Shown in pieces: positions 59,793 to 64,000 of a stretch of DNA of 64,000 nt. A program made the translations under genes and the position numbers. Position 1 is the stretch's first letter; every line of letters starts with the position of its first letter. A model generated the notes under the pieces. The model did no database searches and had not been told where the DNA came from. It was given only the letters and a program-made list of their open reading frames with translations. The DNA is from Gordonia phthalatica (GTDB taxonomy: Bacteria; Actinomycetota; Actinomycetes; Mycobacteriales; Mycobacteriaceae), in assembly GCF_001305675.1 (NCBI RefSeq), contig NZ_CP011853.1, forward strand, positions 1-64,000, read 5' to 3'.

Positions 59793-61396
59793 GCGCGCCA
59801 GACGAACTCGACCCGATGTGCGAGAATCCCCGCCCGGTACACCTCACGGCGGGCATGAAACGCTTCGACGGTCTCATTGCGCCGCCTCGCCGGTGTCGCG
59901 CCGTTCATCCCCCTGGGCAGGGCGTGAACGAGGACGGCTTCAAGGACGAGACTGGCGGCCTGGTGCTGCCACATCGGGGTACGGTCGGCCCACTCCTGTG
60001 CGACGGTCGTCATATCAATCGACGGGCCAGTGTGCTCCGGCACCGTGGCGGCGTACTCGCGGCGGGTGCGTTCGATGCGTTCGGCGATCCGTGAGCGTTG
60101 CCGCACCCACATCGACTTGTCGATCAACCCGTCGTAGTAGTCATCATCGAGCCGGGCGAGGCGTTCCCGGTCGGCATCGAGCGTCGCGGCAAGCCCCACT
60201 CGTGCGGCCTGATCCGCGCCCGGAGACTGGCGCTTGGCGGGGTTGAGGGTGATCTGCTCGAACGTCGCGAGCACGGCTTCCTCCACGAGTTTGGTGAGGT
60301 CGCCGGAACGGATCGAGCGGTTGCACCCGCCCGGCACCTGTTGCACACACTGATACACCTGGCCGCGATGCAGCATGGCGCGTCCGCAGGTCGAGCAGCG
60401 GATCAGACCCGAGAACGGATACAGCCGTTTCGCCGCCCCACTGCCGGGCTGATGGAAGTTTCGGGCCTGCTTGCGGGCATCGAGCACATCGGAGACCTGC
60501 TGCCAGGTGTCCTCGTCCAAGATCGCGGGCCACGCGGCGGTCGTCTGCATCAGGGAGGTTTTCGACCGGGTGCCGTCCGGCAACAACGGTCGATACTCCC
60601 GTACCCCCTTGATCGAGGGGTTGCGCAGCACCAGTTTGAGTGTCCGATCCGACCACCGGCACCCGTGCGTCGTACGGATACCCCGCCGGTTCCAGTCGGT
60701 GAGAATCCGGTACAACGTCTCTCCGGCCAGCACCCGCCGCGCGGCTTCCCGCACCAACTCGGCAGCCTCGGGGTCGATCACGAGCGTGTGGTTCTCGGCG
60801 CGGTAGCCGAACGGCACCTGCCCACCATGCCAAGTGCCCTCGATGGCCTGCTGCTTCGCCGCCCGAGCGACACGGCGGGCGGTGTCGGCTGAGGACTTGT
60901 TCGCCATCGCGACCAGCACCCGCGCCATCGCCACATCAGAATCCGTATCCAACCTCAGCGAGCCGGTCACGGAGCGGACGCTGAAGCCGTTGAGTACCTT
61001 GGCGTCGATCAGGTCTTCCAAGTCTCTCGGGTCGCGCACCGCCCGATCCAGGTCGTAGGCGATCATCACCCCGGCGCGCTGCTCGCTGAGGTGCTTCAAC
61101 ATCGCGCGGAACTCCGGGCGCACCACGCGCCGCACCCGCTCACCCGTCGGGAGTGTGATCGTGCGCTGCTTGAACGCCGACGTGTCGTTCTCCCGGTACA
61201 CCTGGGCGACTTCCCACCCGTGCGCTGCCGCATACGCCCGGCAGTCAGCTTCCTGCCGGTCAACACCGCGCTCGGTGCCCTCGGGATCATCACTGATCCG
61301 CACATACACCACCGCCCGCAACGACGGCGACGCCTGCGCCGTCGCCTGGTCGTTCGGCTCATTGCCTGCGGTTCGTTCCTGCTGATCGTGGCTCAT
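59789..61396 (-). CDS. Large serine integrase of IME-2
   Basis: The 535-residue protein probably integrates IME-2 into traA. It has the resolvase domain with the catalytic serine in VVYVRISDDPEG near residue 33, and later MIAYDLDRAVRDPRDLEDL. It also has the recombinase domain (PFGYRAENHTLVIDPEAAEL), a zinc ribbon (IRCSTCGRAM...CVQQVPGGC) and a coiled-coil region. The ATG at 61396 (MSHDQQERTAG) begins only 38 nt from the right inverted repeat, as expected for an attP-proximal integrase. It is only distantly similar to the ICE-1 recombinase. Confidence 0.93.
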   Translation of the reverse strand: MSHDQQERTAGNEPNDQATAQASPSLRAVVYVRISDDPEGTERGVDRQEADCRAYAAAHGWEVAQVYRENDTSAFKQRTITLPTGERVRRVVRPEFRAMLKHLSEQRAGVMIAYDLDRAVRDPRDLEDLIDAKVLNGFSVRSVTGSLRLDTDSDVAMARVLVAMANKSSADTARRVARAAKQQAIEGTWHGGQVPFGYRAENHTLVIDPEAAELVREAARRVLAGETLYRILTDWNRRGIRTTHGCRWSDRTLKLVLRNPSIKGVREYRPLLPDGTRSKTSLMQTTAAWPAILDEDTWQQVSDVLDARKQARNFHQPGSGAAKRLYPFSGLIRCSTCGRAMLHRGQVYQCVQQVPGGCNRSIRSGDLTKLVEEAVLATFEQITLNPAKRQSPGADQAARVGLAATLDADRERLARLDDDYYDGLIDKSMWVRQRSRIAERIERTRREYAATVPEHTGPSIDMTTVAQEWADRTPMWQHQAASLVLEAVLVHALPRGMNGATPARRRNETVEAFHARREVYRAGILAHRVEFVWRA

Positions 61397-61433
61397 CTCA
61401 GCCACCGCCTTCCTAGCTCTCATCGAGAGGTAG

Positions 61434-61456
61434 GTGCGTTTACAGAACCTCGGCTA
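61434..61456. other. Right junction (attR) of IME-2
   Basis: The inner terminal repeat (61434-61454, GTGCGTTTACAGAACC...) is the inverse of that at 42903-42923 except for one base. The shared core CTCGGCTA is at 61449-61456, and the traA frame resumes with TAC at 61455. Confidence 0.88.
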
Positions 61457-62453
61457 CGCCTCCACCGTCCACCGCGCCCAAGGAGCCAGCGTCGATACCG
61501 CACACGCGCTGGTCGATCCCGAAACGTCGTCGCGGGAGCTGTTCTACGTGGCGATGACGCGCGGCAAGCACCGCAACCACGCCTACGTGATCGTGCCCGA
61601 CCCGCACGAGATCGAGCCGCATCTCGACCAACCCGAGCCGCTGACCCTGACAGACCGGCTCGCCAAGGTGCTTGCGCGCAGCGACGCCGACCTCTCCGCG
61701 ACCGAGACGCTGACGCGCGAGGTAGACCGTCACGCCTCGCTGTCCACGCTGCTCGCCGAGTACGACGTGCTCTCCCGAGAAGCACAGACCGACCGCTGGG
61801 CCGCCCTGCTCGACATCGCGCCGTTCCCCGAGAACGTGGCCGACGACGTGTTCACCAGCCCCTACTACGAGCACTTGGAGAGCGCACTCGCACGTCACGA
61901 GGCAGCCGGCCACCTTGCAGCCGTCGCGCTCACCGCGCTCGCACCGAGACTCACGCCCGGCGAAGACCAGGCCGACCCCGCCGCGCAGCTGGCCAACATG
62001 CTCGACCAAGCAACCCAGAAACTCCGGCCCGGCAAACGAACCAGAGCGCGGGTCATTGGACTCATCCCCACGCCTGCCGAGCCGATCGCAGATGACATGC
62101 AGACCGCGCTCAACGAGCGGCAGGCGCTGATCGAGGCTGCTGCGCGAAAACTGCTGCACGACGCCCGAGAAGCGGGAGCCGCATGGGTGGCGCGGCTCGG
62201 GCAGCTGAGTTCACGACCCGAAGCGCGAGAGCGGTGGGAGGCACACGCCGCCACTGTCGCGCTATACCGCTACCGCTACGAGATCACCGGCCCGGCACCG
62301 CTGGGCGACCCGAACATCGTGCGTGGCCCTGACCAAGCGGCCGAGTACCGAGCAGGCCAGGCTGCGTTGCGGCACATCAAGGCGAGTGTTCGACGCGATG
62401 ATGAGAGAGGATCCCAGTCGACCGTCCGCAGCACACTACGACGTGGGCTCTGA
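61455..62453 (+). CDS. TraA/MobF relaxase-helicase, 3' part separated by IME-2
   Basis: This 332-residue part begins YASTVHRAQGASVDTAHALV, the helicase motif V region that should follow ELELG of the 5' part. It then has motif VI FYVAMTRGKHRNHAYVI and a C-terminal helical region. A GTG in the integration junction (61434) could start a 339-residue fragment in the same frame. With the 5' part it makes a complete TraA. Alone it has no relaxase function. Confidence 0.92.
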   Translation, partial: YASTVHRAQGASVDTAHALVDPETSSRELFYVAMTRGKHRNHAYVIVPDPHEIEPHLDQPEPLTLTDRLAKVLARSDADLSATETLTREVDRHASLSTLLAEYDVLSREAQTDRWAALLDIAPFPENVADDVFTSPYYEHLESALARHEAAGHLAAVALTALAPRLTPGEDQADPAAQLANMLDQATQKLRPGKRTRARVIGLIPTPAEPIADDMQTALNERQALIEAAARKLLHDAREAGAAWVARLGQLSSRPEARERWEAHAATVALYRYRYEITGPAPLGDPNIVRGPDQAAEYRAGQAALRHIKASVRRDDERGSQSTVRSTLRRGL

Positions 62454-62597
62454 CCCTCGACCTCATCAGGCGCGCGACGACACGCCACGCGTAGAACCAC
62501 TCGGTGACGACGTTGTGGCAGGTGGAAAACTGCTCCGCCGGGCGTGTCACCACGGAACCGACGACGCGGGACGATGCCGGAGGATACCCTATGTAGC

Positions 62598-62775
62598 ATG
62601 GGTACCGCGTACGACTTCCTCAGCTCTCATCTGAAGACGATGGCTGCGCCGTACCTGTTTATCGGCTCCGGGATTTCAAGACGGTACGCTGATCTGCCCG
62701 ATTGGGAAGGTCTCCTTAGACACTTTGCTGCATTTACTAGCCTCCGCCTTTCATCGGTGAATTCGACTCGCCCGG
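62598..62775 (+). pseudogene. SIR2-family protein, 5' fragment cut by an IS element
   Basis: The frame reads MGTAYDFLSSHLKTMAAPYL, FIGSGISRRYADLPDWEGLL and RHFAAFTSL, matching the start of SIR2-domain proteins (the Gly-x-Gly NAD site in FIGSGIS). SIR2 proteins of this type act in anti-phage defence by consuming NAD. After about 55 codons the frame enters the IS1380-type element and stops at 62780. The rest of the gene, if present, is right of the window. Confidence 0.75.
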
Positions 62776-64000
62776 CCTGAAGCATGAAGAAAGGTGCTCT
62801 CACCTGCGATAATCGTTCTTGCGACAGTCCGATTACGTCAGAGCGAAGGAGCACCTTCCTGGTGAGCAACTCTACCGTGTTCTACCCACAGATCCTTGCC
62901 GCCGGGGACGGCAAGAACCTCGTGTCCCACGCCGGAACCATCCTGCTGACCCGCACAGTCGAGGTCAGCGGCCTGGCAACAGAGTTGTCGACAGCGTTGG
63001 CGCCGTGGCGCAAACCTTTGGCCTGGCACGATCCGGGCAAGATCGTCGCCGATCTCGCGGTGGCGTTGGTCGCCGGCGGCGACTGCCTCGCCGACATTGC
63101 CACCGTCCGCGATCACCCCGAGGCGTTCGGGCATGTCGCCTCCGACCCGACCGTGTCTCGCCTGATCTCCGCCCTCGCCGCCACGCCAGTCGAGGCCATG
63201 TCAGCGATCGCTGCTGCGCGCGCCGCGACCCGGGCACGGGTGTGGTCTCTGGCCGGCACAGCCGCTCCGAACCACGGCATCTCGGCGAGGAATCCGCTGG
63301 TCATCGATCTCGATGCGACTCTGGTCACCGCCCACTCCGACAAGCAAGCGGCAGCAGGAAACTACAAGGGCGGCTACGGATTTCATCCGATGACCGCGTT
63401 CATCGACCACGGACCGGGCGGTGCGGGTGAAGCCGGGACGATCCTGCTGCGGCCGGGCAACGCCGGATCGAACACCGCCGCCGATCACATCGCCACCACC
63501 CGCACCGTGTTGGCACAGATCCCAGGTCTACCAGCACGTCCCGGCCGGAAGGTGCTGATCCGCACCGACTCGGCGGGCGCCACCCACGACTTCCTCGACT
63601 ACCTGCATAAACAACGACTCTCGTACTCGGTCGGGTTCGGTCTGGACGCCCGGCTCGGTGAGATCATCGACCGACTCCCGAAACAGGCATGGACCCCGGC
63701 CTACAACAGTGACCGCGAGCCGCGCGAAGGTGCTGACGTCGCCGAGTTGACCGGAGTCATAGACCTGACGGGATGGCCGCCCGGGATGCGAGTGATCGTG
63801 CGGCGGGAGAAACCGCACCCCGGTGCACAACTGCGTATCACCGACCGGAACGGGTGGCGGCTGACCGCGTTCGCGACCAATACCAAACTCGGGCAGCACG
63901 CCGACCTGGAACTGCGGCACCGCCGACGCGCTCGGTGCGAGGATCGGATCCGGCAGAGCAAAGACTGCGGCCTGATGAACTTGCCGCTGCACTCGTTCGC
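62776..64000 (+). mobile_element. IS1380-family insertion sequence (right end outside window)
   Basis: The element likely begins at CCTGAAGCATGAAGAAAGG (about 62776), since the SIR2-like frame decays there and a transposase gene follows. The right end and target duplication are outside the window, so the left boundary is approximate. Confidence 0.75.
62862..64000 (+). CDS. IS1380-family transposase (3' end outside window)
   Basis: A frame opens at GTG 62862 and runs off the edge (379 codons). It starts MSNSTVFYPQILAAGDGKNL. It contains LVIDLDATLVTAHSDK with the first catalytic Asp, KGGYGFHPMTAF, and VLIRTDSAGATHDFLDYL with the second, all typical of IS1380 DDE transposases. AAGGAG lies 11 nt upstream. 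The catalytic Glu (ARCEDRIRQSKDCGL) is near the window end. Confidence 0.92.
   Translation, partial: MSNSTVFYPQILAAGDGKNLVSHAGTILLTRTVEVSGLATELSTALAPWRKPLAWHDPGKIVADLAVALVAGGDCLADIATVRDHPEAFGHVASDPTVSRLISALAATPVEAMSAIAAARAATRARVWSLAGTAAPNHGISARNPLVIDLDATLVTAHSDKQAAAGNYKGGYGFHPMTAFIDHGPGGAGEAGTILLRPGNAGSNTAADHIATTRTVLAQIPGLPARPGRKVLIRTDSAGATHDFLDYLHKQRLSYSVGFGLDARLGEIIDRLPKQAWTPAYNSDREPREGADVAELTGVIDLTGWPPGMRVIVRREKPHPGAQLRITDRNGWRLTAFATNTKLGQHADLELRHRRRARCEDRIRQSKDCGLMNLPLHSF

Larger units (their letters stand above)
42903..61454. mobile_element. IME-2, integrative mobilizable element inserted in traA
   Basis: The 18.55-kb element carries a serine integrase next to its right end and its own MobF relaxase. 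No VirB4, VirD4 or other secretion genes are present. It is flanked by the 8-bp repeat CTCGGCTA (42895-42902, 61449-61456) and has 21-nt terminal inverted repeats with one mismatch. The host gene is rejoined without a gap if the element is removed. Confidence 0.9.
11429..64000. mobile_element. ICE-1, integrative and conjugative element (right end outside window)
   Basis: The block starts at tRNA-Ala with a serine recombinase. It continues with single-strand-binding, helicase, type IV secretion, partition, primase and MobF relaxase genes, the usual content of actinobacterial ICEs. It is interrupted by IME-2 (42,903-61,454) and by IS elements. No right attachment site is seen up to 64,000. Confidence 0.8.

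Noticed and set aside
62323..62634. A small gene after traA
   Set aside because: It overlaps the traA end and the SIR2-like start, has no convincing ribosome site and no recognisable domain.

Overview
The window starts at the replication origin of a high-GC actinobacterium. The order dnaA, oriC, dnaN, recF, dciA-like, gyrB, gyrA, DUF3566 gene, tRNA-Ile, tRNA-Ala, all on the plus strand, is the conserved origin block of the Mycobacteriales. The protein sequences look most like Gordonia or a close relative; the genus is an inference from memory, not a search. This core runs from 1 to about 11,430.

From the 3' end of tRNA-Ala onward everything is mobile DNA. ICE-1 begins at the tRNA and runs past the right edge. 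It carries, mostly on the minus strand, a large serine recombinase, SSB, a DUF4913 protein, a giant methyltransferase-helicase protein, a type IV secretion set (VirD4-like coupling protein, VirB4 ATPase, SCO6880-type protein, VirB6/TrbL-like protein, two VirB2-like DUF6112 proteins, a three-domain wall hydrolase, a VirB8-like protein), a ParB-like protein, a DUF2637 protein and a primase-polymerase. Next come an operon of ABC-F protein, TetR regulator, MFS pump and AraC regulator (35.7-40.1 kb), and the 5' part of the TraA/MobF relaxase gene.

That relaxase gene is split. Codon 856 (42,900) continues seamlessly in codons that start at 61,455. The 18.55 kb between the halves is a second element, IME-2. 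It has its own serine integrase beside the right junction, its own intact MobF relaxase (49.5-52.9 kb), and no secretion genes. Removing it would restore a 1188-residue TraA. The natural reading is that a mobilizable element uses the helicase motif of a conjugative relaxase gene as its attachment site and so silences its host ICE's relaxase.

IME-2 also carries an HxlR/dehydrogenase pair, a fused double alpha/beta-hydrolase, a toxin-antitoxin pair, a TetR/MFS/SDR/AraC cluster with clear operators, and many broken genes: two relaxase remnants, a UbiB remnant, an IclR piece butted against an aldo-keto reductase piece, an MFS gene with a nonsense codon, and a frameshifted AraC gene. Near its right end is an array of seven 27-nt palindromes, each centred on a single A, followed by a consensus DnaA box. 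One very similar palindrome lies inside the ICE-1 parB-like gene. An IS481-family element with a 6-bp target duplication follows the array.

Right of TraA, the start of a SIR2-family gene (a family often used in phage defence) is cut off by an IS1380-family element that runs off the window.
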